Assembly: GCA_963924555.1 (NCBI GenBank)
Contig: OZ004582.1
Span: 1,426,001-1,490,000 of the forward strand
DNA: 64,000 bases
Reading direction: 5' to 3'
From: Crambe crambe
Lineage: Eukaryota > Porifera > Demospongiae > Poecilosclerida > Crambeidae
The position numbers and the translations under genes are program-made. The notes beneath the pieces were generated by a model that saw only the letters and a list, made by a program, of their open reading frames with translations, searched no databases and was not told the origin of the DNA. Below are positions 1 to 10,887 of this stretch, in pieces; within the stretch, counting starts at the first letter, position 1, and each line of letters opens with the position of its first letter.

Positions 1-1992
1 GATACAGCAGTTACCTGCTGTAAAAGTGGCTCTAATTGTCCCTGTGTACTAGTGCAACTAGCAACACCTGAAAGAACAGCAATGGATGTCCTACTCTCTG
101 TAGGTTGGTTTTTCTTCTTCTGTTTCACACTTTTACCACCTTTTTTCCCCCTTCCCTCAGGCATTCCTGTGAGGATCAGCTTGGTAATGGATGGTTTCTT
201 CTTTGCCTTAGAGAACCAGAACACGAATTTTGACAACTCACAGTTAATTTCTGCCACTGCCACTGTATGTGCACATATGCTTTATGAGTTCCAATTTCCA
301 CATGATTTGTCACATACATACTGCCCTGTGTTCTTTACAGATACTATATGAGGACGGTTACCAGAATAGCTCACAACTCTGTGTGTTTTGACATCTAATC
401 CTGGAGCTGCTGCAATAGCATTAGTTGTACTGAGCAAATCACAGGCCTTCTTCCAAATTCCTTCCAGAACCTGCTTAGGCACTGAAACATTCTCACAGAA
501 GTCATTAATACACACAGAAAGTGTAGGAAATAACTGACGTTTAACTCTCTTTGGCTGAAAAGCTTCATCCTCTGATTCTGAACTGGAATAAGAACCAGGA
601 TCATACGAACAACTTGGCTCAATGGATGTCAGACTTGGAGTAGAATAGGTGATCCACAGCTTGATGATAATGAAAAGCTGGAAAATTTCTGAAGGTGGCG
701 AGTTCTATCAGCTTCTTTCATTTTTGTAAACCACTCACTTTCTGTCTTCTGAAATCGTTTATATTTAGACTCAATCACATACTTCCCACGACCTATTATG
801 GCACGTGTAATCTCGTTGTCTTGCTCTTGTATCAACTCCTTTAACTCCTTCAAGAAAATGGGAAGTTCATTACGCTTGTAATCTACCTTCCTCTTCAAAA
901 CAGCATTAACACTTTCACTGGCATTGGTTGTGAATGCTATTGGTGGACTTCCCAAACCTGCTTTTTCCCGAACTGGCCGAAGCATACTTTTCTTGATAAT
1001 AACTTCCTTGTTAAGTTTAAACCACTGAATAAACTGATTTAATGCCTTCTGTGTCAAATTGGCTCCACTTCTTTGTCATATGTGCAAACACACTGTCATA
1101 CATTTGATCGTTATATACATCCACAAGACCTTCCTCATAGTGGGTCCCATGTTTCTTTCCAAAGATATCATAAAGAATAACATTTCTTACTTTCTCTGGA
1201 ACTCCAATCTCGTGTAGTTTGTTCTTTACATTCCTCCGAACGTGGATGCTACATATAAGGTGTAAACCATTGGGAACTATACACTGAAATGCATCGCTCA
1301 GAGCAATTTCGCCATCTATTCCAAAGCACTGGATGTTAGATAACTCACGCCTCATGCCTAGCAAGGAAGATGCAAAAGACAGGTACGAAGCAAATGTCTT
1401 TTTATAATGAACTAACACTGGTCCAATCATTGCTGGATACTGCTTAACGAAGGATCATGTGACGATAGGTAATTATGGTGACATCAAAATCCCCAAGAGA
1501 AAATGTTGGATCCACTGTCAATATGGTAAATTTGTCACGGCAAGTACAAAATCGCACAAGGTCATTCAGTTGGCGTTCTGTTGCCAAAACTACAGCTGGC
1601 TCACGTAAGCATTTGATATCACGAATAAAACAATTCGACTTATCCTCTAAAAAAGCTTCCTGCATGATGACTGCAAATTCATCATTCGAGCCAAAATTGG
1701 ATGAAGTCTTCAAACGATTCTTAAGTTTTATGACCTGCTGTTCATTATGAGGTAGTTCACATGAATCCACTGCAGAAATTATACCACCAACACCAGCTGA
1801 AACATCGGATATCACCTTCTTAGGGCCTGATCCTTTATCACATTCTTCCTTTATTTGATGCATTATACTGGGAAGAGTGGGATAAAATGGCTGTGATGAC
1901 TTGCTATTACCATGAGGTAAGATTTTAGGACTGAATCCAATTGGAAGATAATAAGCGATCAAGCAGTATTGATGTGGCTGGTTGTTATGGTC
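1..1992 (-). pseudogene. MULE-type transposase with SWIM zinc finger, copy A (runs off left edge)
   Basis: Minus-strand remnant of a Mutator-like (MULE) transposase gene. The three acidic catalytic positions are readable in order: VDPTFSLGDFDVT (about 1475-1520), FGIDGEIALSDAF (about 1293-1330) and TTNASESVNA (about 903-932). Downstream is a SWIM-type zinc finger, YVCDKSC followed by ICAH (about 269-310). The reading frame changes near 1440 and 1050, and a TAA at 282-284 splits the SWIM finger. Beyond that stop the frame stays open to base 1, with a Lys-rich then Gln-rich tail. An acceptor-like tctgcag lies near 1992, where homology to copy B's third exon begins. MULE transposases cut DNA at terminal inverted repeats; this copy cannot be functional as read. 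It is paralogous to 5745-8358. Whether the ancestor was a transposon or a domesticated gene cannot be told here. Confidence 0.82.
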
Positions 1993-2149
1993 TGCAGATT
2001 GGCAATTACAGTATAAAAATCCCATAGGCACATGGACTTATGTGAATGCAAGCTACCATAGAGCACAAAATTTTCGTGGAGAAAATTTCTTATGATTATG
2101 TATGAAAAAATTGATGTGTAAATTCCCTTACTCTTGATCCACAAAAATT

Positions 2150-2748
2150 TCGCACTATACGGTATATATACCTGAGGCCTGCCTTCTTAAGCCTTAATTA
2201 ATAAATGCCTTCTCTCAAATTAATACATTCTTCAGGAGGTACATAGCTAGATTAAATCAAGAAGTCATCTTGTGATTCATACTCTAAACACTACCTGTTA
2301 AGGTATATATCTAGTGATTTTGATACATGTAGCTATATATGCTAGCTATGTATAACTATGTCTATGTAGCTGAAATATAAGCAGCCTATATAGCAGACCA
2401 TATAAGAATATGAAAAGCTAATCAAAAATCATCTTTAGGCAGCTACTACTGAATTAAGGACCTATACAACTCGCTCACTACATTTATTTCAAGTGTCCTC
2501 ATGTGTCTATCTGAAAATTAGATGTGCAATAAATGGAATCTAGTATACCAACCAGAAAAATGATAATGGCATTTTAATTTTCTACAGAAAAGGTTGAACG
2601 AGGAACAGAGTTTTGAACTGTCAAAAAGAAGCTAGTTTCTTGCTCCCTGCATGGTACTACGAAGCACCAACTGAAGCCTAAGTTCAAATTCCTCAATGCA
2701 ATGATACGTAGAGAAAAGGGGATCCTACATGCTATCTCACTGAACTAT
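2150..2748. other. AT-rich stretch, probable intron of MULE copy A
   Basis: No coding signal seen. It lies between the N-terminal exon and the catalytic exon of MULE copy A and is most simply its intron. It is rich in short TAGCTA/TATATA words. Confidence 0.4.
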
Positions 2749-3151
2749 CTATGATATCTCAGCAATGGCTGAAAACCAGAAGATGGCATATAGCAGCAGT
2801 ATAAATGCAATCACTCGACGGAACTCAGGATTGCTTGGATGACAGCTTCGAAGTCGACGTAGATAGTATATATCTGAGCCAGTCGCACCAGTGGCTAACT
2901 TCTCTGTCTTCACCTCATCTAACTCATCAATAACACATCGATATACTTCAGGATGTGAGCCACTATGGTTCCATCGGCCATACATATCTTTTTTAACATC
3001 ATCAATATGTTTGATACAAGTCATATCAACAACAAAAGTCGCACTTTCAGTCACTTCAATAGGACGTGTCTTGGCAATTACAGCTTTATCAATGTTTGGA
3101 TCAAGAAGAATTTGTAGTATTCTTGCAAAGATAGGTATACCTAGAGAATTC
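2749..3151 (-). pseudogene. N-terminal exon of MULE copy A
   Basis: This exon begins after a good acceptor (tatttatag, exon at 3151). It encodes a segment with ILLDP, a VVDMTC-type core (FVVDMTCIKHIDDVKKD), and YLRRLRS. The same landmarks occur in the same order in copy B (ILLTP, FVVDLSCLSNPDDVRADD, YVRRQYH at 7961-8358), which is the main evidence that this is an exon and not a chance open frame. Unlike copy B, its 3' end reads IAFILLLYAIF instead of IAFVEGREG and shows no clear donor, so splicing to the catalytic exon is probably lost. I do not recognise the domain by name. Family-level alignment of this N-terminal module with other metazoan MULE/SWIM proteins is inference. Confidence 0.7.
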
Positions 3152-3251
3152 CTATAAATATACATAGTGTCATGAGGTAGAGCCGCTAGAACACTATAGT
3201 GCACTGTATAGTAATGGGTAACCTGTCTGTTGTATTCTGTATGCACTCAGC

Positions 3252-4060
3252 TTTTATGTAGCAGGTGATAGATTTAACACTAAGAACAGCGTAACCACAG
3301 TGAAATGTCTATCCTAGCCATGTTATATGATATGATTATGGACACACTAAATGACTGTAATCATTACAAAATAGCAAAGACAATTCCTTACCTTAAAGGA
3401 GAATTTGGAGTGGAAGATAAACTATCTAAAACAAACATAGTAGGTAGAGTACATAATTTGGCAAAACCAGAGCTATCCTCTTGTGCTGACAACATAACCC
3501 TAATTTAATTAAAAGAAGTGGCTAACTAGTTAAGTAGTATTTATATGTAACTTCCTGCCAGTGGCTAGCCAATCTGGCAGATTAATTTTAGTGGCCATAT
3601 TATAAGGGGGGCAACTGTGGACAAACTTCAATTCAGAATGGAAGCAGCTATGATCAAAATAGCAAAGTTCAAGAAGAAGCTGCCAGGCTTGCTCTTCAAT
3701 CTTCATAGTTTCTGTCAGAGTTACCCCTGCCTATCTTACAGTATTAAAGGTGTCCTACCTTCCAACTCTTCCTCTGAACTCTCAAAAGACTCCACAAATC
3801 TCCTGAACAAAGAAAAATGCCTGTTGATTTTTTCCCCTCCCAAATGGACTCTTAACCAACTAGCATAGCTAATACAACACGAGAATAAAGACACAGAGTA
3901 AATAAACAATTGATGCTTGAGATGGTAACTAGCTCTTAAAGTAGCCGCCTCACAAGTCAGCTGAATTTTAAGCAACGCCAACAGGCTCAAAATAATTGGT
4001 CTGCTCGCAGAGCCCTCGAAGTCGTCCTCCATGGTATATATCTCCAGCGTGGTCTCGTGA
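3252..4060. other. No recognisable gene
   Basis: Several open frames of 65-145 codons on both strands overlap one another. None shows a motif or coding pattern I can support. Confidence 0.5.
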
Positions 4061-4069
4061 TCAGAGCTA

Positions 4070-4440
4070 GAGAGCGCGCGAGCGCCGGCGCCCAATATGC
4101 TGCATGCACGCGCGCGCCTTTGTGTTGACTGTGCATGCGTGTGGGAAGGTGTGTACGTGTGCTCCAGCATACTGCAGATTTCACTTGCCTTTGAAAATTG
4201 CGTGGGCTACTGCGCATGTTTTGTATTGCAATTTTATACAGTGGTAATGAGGGTCAAAGGTCATATGCAAAACTCAATTTTCAAACGCAAGTGAAATCTG
4301 CAGTAGTTTACGGGCCGGATTGGAAACAGATCACGTGCTCTCGTTAGCAACTAACAACTGAGGCGCTAGGCGCGTTGACAGCTGAATGACTTAGCACTTT
4401 CGTCGAAGTTGCTGTTCTGACAAGATCCGTGAGGTAAGAC
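4070..4440 (+). promoter_or_regulatory. CpG-rich promoter-like patch with E-box and candidate noncoding first exon
   Basis: Bases 4070-4135 are unusually rich in CpG (gcgcgcgagcgccggcgc and nearby). A CAGATCACGTG E-box lies at 4327-4337, and a canonical donor gag|gtaaga lies near 4434. Together they resemble a plus-strand promoter plus a noncoding first exon. I could not find the downstream coding exons. The same 11-base CAGATCACGTG occurs at 8937-8947. Confidence 0.3.
4171..4304. repeat. Foldback element with 30-bp arms
   Basis: Positions 4171-4200 and 4275-4304 are inverted copies matching at 29 of 30 bases, with a 74-base spacer. The arm begins ACTGCAGATTTCACTTGC. The structure could be a tiny MITE or a transcribed hairpin. 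It sits just downstream of a GC-rich, CpG-rich patch (4070-4135). Confidence 0.8.
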
Positions 4441-5181
4441 TTATGCCAATGATACTATACTACACTAGGGCATAGATTTACTGTATGAAATAAATTTTAG
4501 CTCAAAATTTCAAGTTTATTCCTACAAATACTGCTGTAGTGGTTAATGGGACTGTATTCCCTCTCACACTTGATGGAATCAATTGCTGTTGCCTATTTTC
4601 TGATCAAAAGGCATGTAAACTTTAGATACATGGAATAGTAATGTTAGTTTTTGTATTAGCTGATATATATTGTCTCTAGCATTTGCAAGTGGTGTTAAAA
4701 CTGTAATCCCTCTCCCAAGAAATAGATTAACAATATTGCAACTGTATTAGTTATTTCAGGGAAAGGATAGAACAGTAAATGGAATTGGTGCATTTGTTTT
4801 CTATACAAAAGTCATCTATGGAGATGGCAAGCTTACTATATTTCCCCCCTAATATCCATAGGGTCCACAGGACAGCTGACTGGGCCGAATTCTTGAGGTA
4901 GATGGTGTCAAAATCCAACAGCCAAAAGCTGGAAGTATTGCAATAATGCTGATGAGGGAGAACTGAGCAGAAACTGGCAGATAATTTCGGGGCAAAATTA
5001 TCTAGCTATAATAATAATGAATCTATGTCTAATTTTAATACCAAAAGTCATTCTGGCCTTTCTTTCAAATCAATCACATAAAATTAATGTATAATGAGCA
5101 ATTACAAGGAAAAAAGTTATGAATAATTAATAACTTCCTTCCTCAGACTCTCCAACTTCAACTCTCTGACTCTTCACTTCT
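4441..5181. other. No recognisable gene
   Basis: AT-rich sequence with scattered splice-like words but no supportable exon on either strand. Confidence 0.5.
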
Positions 5182-5487
5182 TCAATACCTTCCCCTTAGC
5201 TTACTTGTACTATTCTGTGAAATAGTTATATCCCGGTTGGGAACAATGACCTGGATATGGCATTGACCGATAAAACAGGATAAAGAATTATTATTATAGT
5301 AATCATTTCCTGAAGAAGTGGTTATAACAGTTACAGATGAAGGTCCTGCAGCATTAACACTCACAGTCGAGTTACCATTAGTAGAGTCATTGCTAGCAGA
5401 AGATGCATTTGGTACAAATGGCTGTCTACAATCATTCCCGATAGTCCTCCTTCGTTTAAGGGTGCAGGCACATAGTAACCAAGGCAT
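5182..5487 (-). CDS. Hypothetical Ser/Thr/Asn-rich open frame
   Basis: A 101-codon frame starting MPWLLCACTLKRRR. Its middle is rich in Ser, Asn and Thr, and the stretch reading CFIGQCHIQVIVPNRDITIS follows. A donor-like CAA|GTAAGC occurs near 5214, so the last residues may be intronic. I recognise no family. The composition is consistent with a linker region of a larger protein or with chance. It sits 250 bases from the 3' end of MULE copy B on the same strand but shows no tie to it. Confidence 0.2.
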   Translation of the reverse strand: MPWLLCACTLKRRRTIGNDCRQPFVPNASSASNDSTNGNSTVSVNAAGPSSVTVITTSSGNDYYNNNSLSCFIGQCHIQVIVPNRDITISQNSTSKLRGRY

Positions 5488-5744
5488 GCACTAGTACTAG
5501 CACTGATTAACCACAAACACTACCGCGCAAAAAAAGTAAAATATGCATGGAATGAGCCAATATTTTGCATATGGCAACTACTTGAAAAAGTTACATTTTG
5601 CTTTAGTTTATAGCTAGTACAGAATGTGCAGGACACTAGATCCTATGTGGATAAATAAAAAAGTAGAATGTGAATTGATAAAAACTAAATGTAATTTTTA
5701 TGGCAATAAATCAGCCATTGATTCCAAGTGGTCATTGAGATATA

Positions 5745-7466
5745 ACACAGTTTACCTTGAGAATGAAATCAGTCATAATATCAGTCATTTTGATTGGTCC
5801 TCCTTCATGAATAGTTTTTAAGTTAATTTTCCCTAGCAACCATGCGTGGGCGGAGTGTGCCTGCACCCTTAATAGCCTTCTTTTGGGGGGCTTTGCCACC
5901 TTTTCACTATCACATTCAAATCGTCCATCAGCCGAGCAAGAAACAAAATGGGGCTTTTTTTGCGATATACTGGCCACCATTCGAGACATTGAACAAGATC
6001 CAGGTGCACGTACAATATGATTGGAAGTGGACAGAATATCAATTACTTTAGCCCAAATCTGTCAAACAACTAATGCAGGTAGCCCAGTGATTTCAGAAGC
6101 TGTTTGAATACTGACAGATAGTTGTGCAAGTACTGTCTCATTCTCCTTGTTTGGTTGGTAAGGGTTGCACATCTTCAACTGAACACTGTTGAAATTTTTT
6201 TCTTGCATCCTGTTTCTGACAATCTGTAAGGGCTGTAAACCAACGGCTATGGGCTATCGCAAAATGCTCATACTCCTCACAAAGCCTATATTGCCCACTA
6301 CCTATTAAAGTCTTACAGACTTCCTCTTGTTGGTCACTAACAAACTTCCTGATATTGAAAACCGGCCAGTCAGATTTCTTGAACCCCAAAAATTGCTTCA
6401 ATGAAGAACTTATGGCTTCACTGTCATTGGTACAGAACTCACTTGGGGGGTCACCTAAACCGGAAGCAACTCGAATGGGATAAAGCAATGTCTTCTTCAT
6501 TTCTTCTGCATGGTATTTCTTGAACCATGAATAAAAACTTTTTTGCTTGTCAGACTTCTTTGTACAAAGATATTCCAAAGGTTCCCATTGTTTCTCAAGC
6601 AATTTCAGCTTTGAATCAAATTCGGATTCTGATCTTGAATCAACTAGTCCTTCATGAAAAGTGGGACCACTCTTTTCTCTGAATAACTGAGTGATAATTT
6701 CCGATACAATTCAACTTCCTCTTTATCTTGCTTCAAATGCCTAAAACATCGCAAGTGAATTGCATGATTCCACTGGAAAGCCTTCACTAGTGCTTCTTCA
6801 CTGTCAGTGCCAAAACTAAAACTTTGGATAGTGCTGGACGCAGTCCAATAAGAGTTGAGGCAAAAAAAATGATAAGTTTCAAACTTCTTTCGTTGGTGCA
6901 CTAATACAGGGCCTAGAACAATAGGATGTTGACCAGTACGATGATCTTTTACTAAGAGATTACGATAGGCTACACAAGTGACATTAAAATCTCCTAGAGA
7001 AAAAGTTGGATCAATAGCAAGGACACAAAAGCTTGCATTATTAGTCCTGAACCCATGTGCGTGCTAGCAAGTGATCAACAACTTAATGATCTTGTTCGGT
7101 TTGCTACTAATAGCAGTAACAACTCGAATCACCTGATTCACAAATTTTACTCTGTTCCATAACCATGTATAAAGGGTCATCTTTACCTTTATTACTGCAG
7201 ATGGAATTGTCCGGCGTATGTTCGAAACTTGTTCCTGGTTTCGAGGCAGAGCACCAATACTAGAAGCATTCATGATTCCTCCACTTCTGTATCAACAACA
7301 GCTTTAGGAGCATGGTTCTCTTTTAACACTTTCAGTGTACTAGGGAGTGTGCGATAATACGCTAACCTCTTACTTTTAGAATTGCCATGAGCTTTTATTT
7401 TCACAGGATGTTCATGACCACTTTCAAACCAATATTGTACAATGCACCGAGATGGCAGAACATCAC
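5745..7466 (-). pseudogene. MULE-type transposase with SWIM-like tail, copy B catalytic exon
   Basis: Paralogue of 1-1992. The acceptor ttctatag precedes 7466. Readable blocks are DVLPSRCIVQYWFESGHEHP, then AHGNSKSKR (the same HGNSKS word as copy A), IDPTFSLGDFNVT (about 6985-7022), FGTDSEEALVKAF (about 6780-6825) and CTNDSEAISSSL (about 6410-6440). At the 3' end are IWAKVIDILSTSN and PHFVSCSADGRFECDSE, matching copy A's SWIM lead-in. It is dead: a TGA lies just before IWAKV (about 6067), a frameshift lies near 7278, and further frame changes lie between 6600 and 7070. The SWIM cysteines after CDSE are not recoverable. The role by family would be MULE transposition or a domesticated derivative. 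Confidence 0.8.
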
Positions 7467-7960
7467 CTATAGAATTGAACAGGTTAATGTTGTAACTTCT
7501 AATTGAATATAGCCCAGTGCCAAAAGAAGCGTAGTGTATTTATAATAACATTGTAGTAAAGTAGAATGTGGTTTCTAATGAAACTCATTCAAACAAAATA
7601 ATGGTACAGTGATCTTGCAACATGAACCAAAGCAAAATTTATATAGCTTCCTTTCAAGTAGCCCAACTCTAAAGCCACATAAAAGAAGGCTATGTAAATT
7701 TCGGTTTGGTGTTCATGTTGACTCCTTCAATTAATGCACATCATCATTATCCAATGGCAATACCTTGTGCAAACTGAAACTATACACAGGTCTGTACATA
7801 CACTCTAACGTATGAATGTATGTCAATATACACACTATAATTCACCATAGCACCCAAAATTATTATTATAGCTATAAGCATGGTTTGATGAAAATAATTC
7901 CTGTGAAAAATTAATGATGACACGTATTGGAACTTGTACAGAAAGTCAAATGAAATTTAC

Positions 7961-8358
7961 CTTCTCTTCCTTCCACGAAAGCAATCATATGATGAAAGTC
8001 GGGATCTGTACCATGAACATGGTACTGACGACGAACATAAATCACAATCTTACTTTTAGACTTGGAGCGATTAATACGACAAACTTTATCGCTCAGTACA
8101 ACTGAAAACTGAAGTGAGCGAGATCCATTGCACTTCCACGCACCAAGATCATCAGCACGCACATCATCAGGGTTAGATAAACATGAAAGATCAACAACAA
8201 ATGAAACGTTATTTTCCACTGAAACAGGTTGCATTTTACACAGTAATTCACTGTTAAACGTAGGGGTAAGAAGAATATCAACAATCTGTTCAATGCTATA
8301 TCCTCGCTTGGGATACTCAAAAACTGGTAAAAGATTATTTCCATGGTAGTAGTCAACG
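7961..8358 (-). pseudogene. N-terminal exon of MULE copy B
   Basis: The exon is bounded by acceptor atgcag (exon from 8358) and donor GAAG|GTAAAT (exon ends 7961). It ends after one base of a codon, and the next exon (7466) begins with the two bases needed, giving EGREG-DVLPSR without a break, so the splice phase is consistent. It encodes VDYYHGNNLLPVFEYPKRGY, then SIEQIVDILLTP and FVVDLSCLSNPDDVRADD, the counterpart of copy A's exon at 2749-3151. The preserved exon boundary shows that the pair descends from a spliced gene and not from a reverse-transcribed copy. The intron 7467-7960 holds nothing else I can name. Confidence 0.7.
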
Positions 8359-8683
8359 CTGCATGAAAAGAAATGTTACTATTCTTTCAGGTTATTTTAG
8401 ATCCTGTTGCTGTTTGCCAGGTGTTTTAACTAGGCAATGAGCACAATGAAAAACTTAAAGGGTATTGGCATTAATTTAGTTAGGATTCAATGCCAACCTA
8501 GGCAGTTGGCAATAAATTTATAAAAACATCACGTGTAGACTACGCCCACTTGACATGTGCCAAATTAGAGTGTTGTCAAGGTTATACTGTTACAATAGTG
8601 AAATAGCAACAGTAAATTCATGTTAGCCCCACCCACTTGGCGTATTAATAATTATATGTAGATTTTGTTGATGTTACTTACCT

Positions 8684-8960
8684 CTCGAGCTGCAACTTCA
8701 ATCTCTCAGAATTGATCACAAAGAAACAGGGCTACAAAAGTGAATAAACATAGAGCCAGATACCTAGCTACCACAGTTAGCTCCTAACAAGCGTCAAGCT
8801 AGCAGCTCATCGATGATTAAAATCAACCTGCCCATGCAGTAAGGTCTATAACATCAGCGACAGCCATAGACCGAGTTCAATGAGAAGACTGACTGACAGT
8901 GACACAAGACAGCTAGCTGTGCATGTGAAGCTCGTTCAGATCACGTGTGATAAGTCATCA
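8684..8960 (-). promoter_or_regulatory. Candidate 5' noncoding exon and promoter of MULE copy B
   Basis: On the minus strand a perfect donor GAG|GTAAGT ends a candidate leader exon at about 8684, upstream of the N-terminal exon at 8358. An E-box in the context CAGATCACGTG lies at 8937-8947. The same 11-base word appears near the candidate promoter at 4327. Start site and expression are unknown. Confidence 0.35.
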
Positions 8961-9236
8961 AAAGGCTAGTGCATGCAATAGCTCTGCAATAGTTATGCGA
9001 GTGCTAATCGTATAATTTGCGTGGGAATCATCCATTCCATGAGTCCGTGAGTCCATTCCACTTTATACATTAGGCCGAATTTGCAGAACCTTTGCATCAG
9101 AGCACTCTAAAGCCCTGTGTGAACAATTTACATAGCACAAACCACAAATAGTACAGCACATCACTGCAGTTTAATTGGGACTTTTAAATAGCCAGATCTT
9201 GATTCAAAAGATGTCTACTTCATGCAAACACAGGCA

Positions 9237-9760
9237 TATTCTCCCGACTTAAGGTGGAGAATGGTATATCAGTCTTTTGGTTCTTGAGAAATCATCACGT
9301 GAAATTGCACAGAATTTGAATGTGGATCAATCAACAGTGAGTCGAACTGTGAGGCTGTTCAATGAGCAAGGTGATGTTGCTAAAAAAAGCTACCCTGCAA
9401 TCTAGTACTAGACAAGCCTGGCATCTATTTATCAACTAATTGAAGAAACAGGAACTGAAGTGGAACCCAGCACAATTTGTAGATTCCTGGCTAAATCTGG
9501 CTTTACAAAGCAGAAAATGATTCTGGCTGCCAAACGAGAGCACAATATCAACTTGATATGTCGGTAGCTTTTAATTTTCCTTGATGAGACTGGTAAAGAT
9601 AGGAGAGATTGCTTGAGACGACATGCCTACAGCATTACAGGACAACCTGCTACATCTAGAAAGTGAAGAATAGCTACTCATGTCCAATGCTGCCATGAAC
9701 CATTCCGGGTTATCTATGTTATTCCTGAGTATTACATTGACTGGCTCCATGGGATCATAC
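9237..9760 (+). pseudogene. Tc1/mariner-type (IS630 superfamily) transposase remnant
   Basis: Plus-strand frames together read YSPDLRWRMVYQ, a helix-turn-helix region (SSREIAQNLNVDQSTVSR) and, after a gap, the first catalytic Asp block FLDETGKDRRDCLRRHAYS followed by ITGQPA. That order (HTH, then D-containing block with an RRG/RRH-YS motif) is typical of Tc1/mariner-type DDE transposases. There are stops at about 9246-9275, 9404 and 9663, and frame changes. The copy breaks off near 9758, exactly where the 80-bp satellite begins, so the second Asp and the Glu are missing. It is dead. Confidence 0.78.
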
Positions 9761-10870
9761 TGGGTTCCCCCAGGATGACTAGATCACCATGAATATACCA
9801 GGGTCATCCAGGGATGACCACACTACATACATATACCCTCTTAACAGCGGACATGGGCATACGGGGATCATCCAGGGATGACAACCCTACATATACCACC
9901 CTGACAGAGCATCCACGGATGACTAAGTTACCATGGGTGTACAGAGAACATCCAGGGATGGCCACCTTACATATACCCCCCTGACAGAGTATCCACAGGT
10001 GACTAAGTTACCATGGGCATACGGGGATCATCCAGGGATGACCACCCTACATATACCCCCCTGACAGAGTATCCACGGATGACTAAGTTACCATGGGTGT
10101 ACGGAGATCATCCTGGGATGATCACCCTACATATACCCCCCTGACAGAGTATCCGCGGATGACTAAGTTACCATGGGTGTGCGGGAATCATCCAGGGATG
10201 GCCACCCTACATATACCCCCCTGACAGAGTATCCGCGGATGACTAAGTTACCATACCCCCCTGACAGAGTAACTAAGTTACCATGGGTGTACGGGGATCA
10301 TCCAGGGATGGCCACCCTACATACAAATATACCCCCCTGACAGAGTATCCGCGGATGACTAAGTTACCATGGGTGTGCGGGGATCATCCAGGGATGGCCA
10401 CCCTACATATACCCCCCTGACAGAGTATCCACGGATGACTAAGTTACCATGGGTGTGAAGTTACCATGGGCGTACGGGGATCATCCTACATATACCCCCC
10501 TGACAGAGTATCCGCGGATGACTAAGTTACCATGGGTGTGCAGGGATCATCCAGGGATGGCCACCCTACATATACCCCCCTAACAGAGTATCCGCGGATG
10601 ACTAAGTTACCATGGGTGTGCAGGGATCATATACCCCCCTAACAGAGTATCTGCAGATGACTAAGTTACCATCGGTGTATGGGGACCATCCAGGTATGAC
10701 AACTCTACATATACCCCCCTGACAGAGTGACCATGGGTGTACGGGGATCATCCAGGGATGGCCACCCTACAGGGATGGCAACCCTATATATATTCCCCCC
10801 CTGACAGAGTATCAATGGATCACAAAGTTAGCATGGGGGTGGCCATGTACCCCCTTGACAGCTGGATGGC
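9760..10870. repeat. 80-bp satellite array, about 14 units
   Basis: The words GGGATGGCCACCCTACATAT, ACCCCCCTGACAGAGTATCC and GACTAAGTTACCATGGGTGT recur in order. Spacing of the GGGATG word is exactly 80 bases at 9955, 10035, 10115 and 10195. Later units are partly deleted or duplicated (for example around 10250, 10455 and 10630). The array begins at the broken end of the Tc1/mariner remnant and ends near 10870, just before the terminal exon of the minus-strand gene at 10888. Open frames inside it are artefacts of the repeat. Confidence 0.9.
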
Positions 10871-10887
10871 CTCCCTAGATATTATTA

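Noticed and set aside
3736-4217. Overlapping Arg-rich frames across the CpG patch
   Set aside because: High GC suppresses stops here. Frames on both strands are open and none shows conserved motifs.
9760-10870. CRISPR-like array
   Set aside because: Whole 80-base units repeat, with no alternation of short repeats and unique spacers, in a eukaryotic context. It is a satellite.
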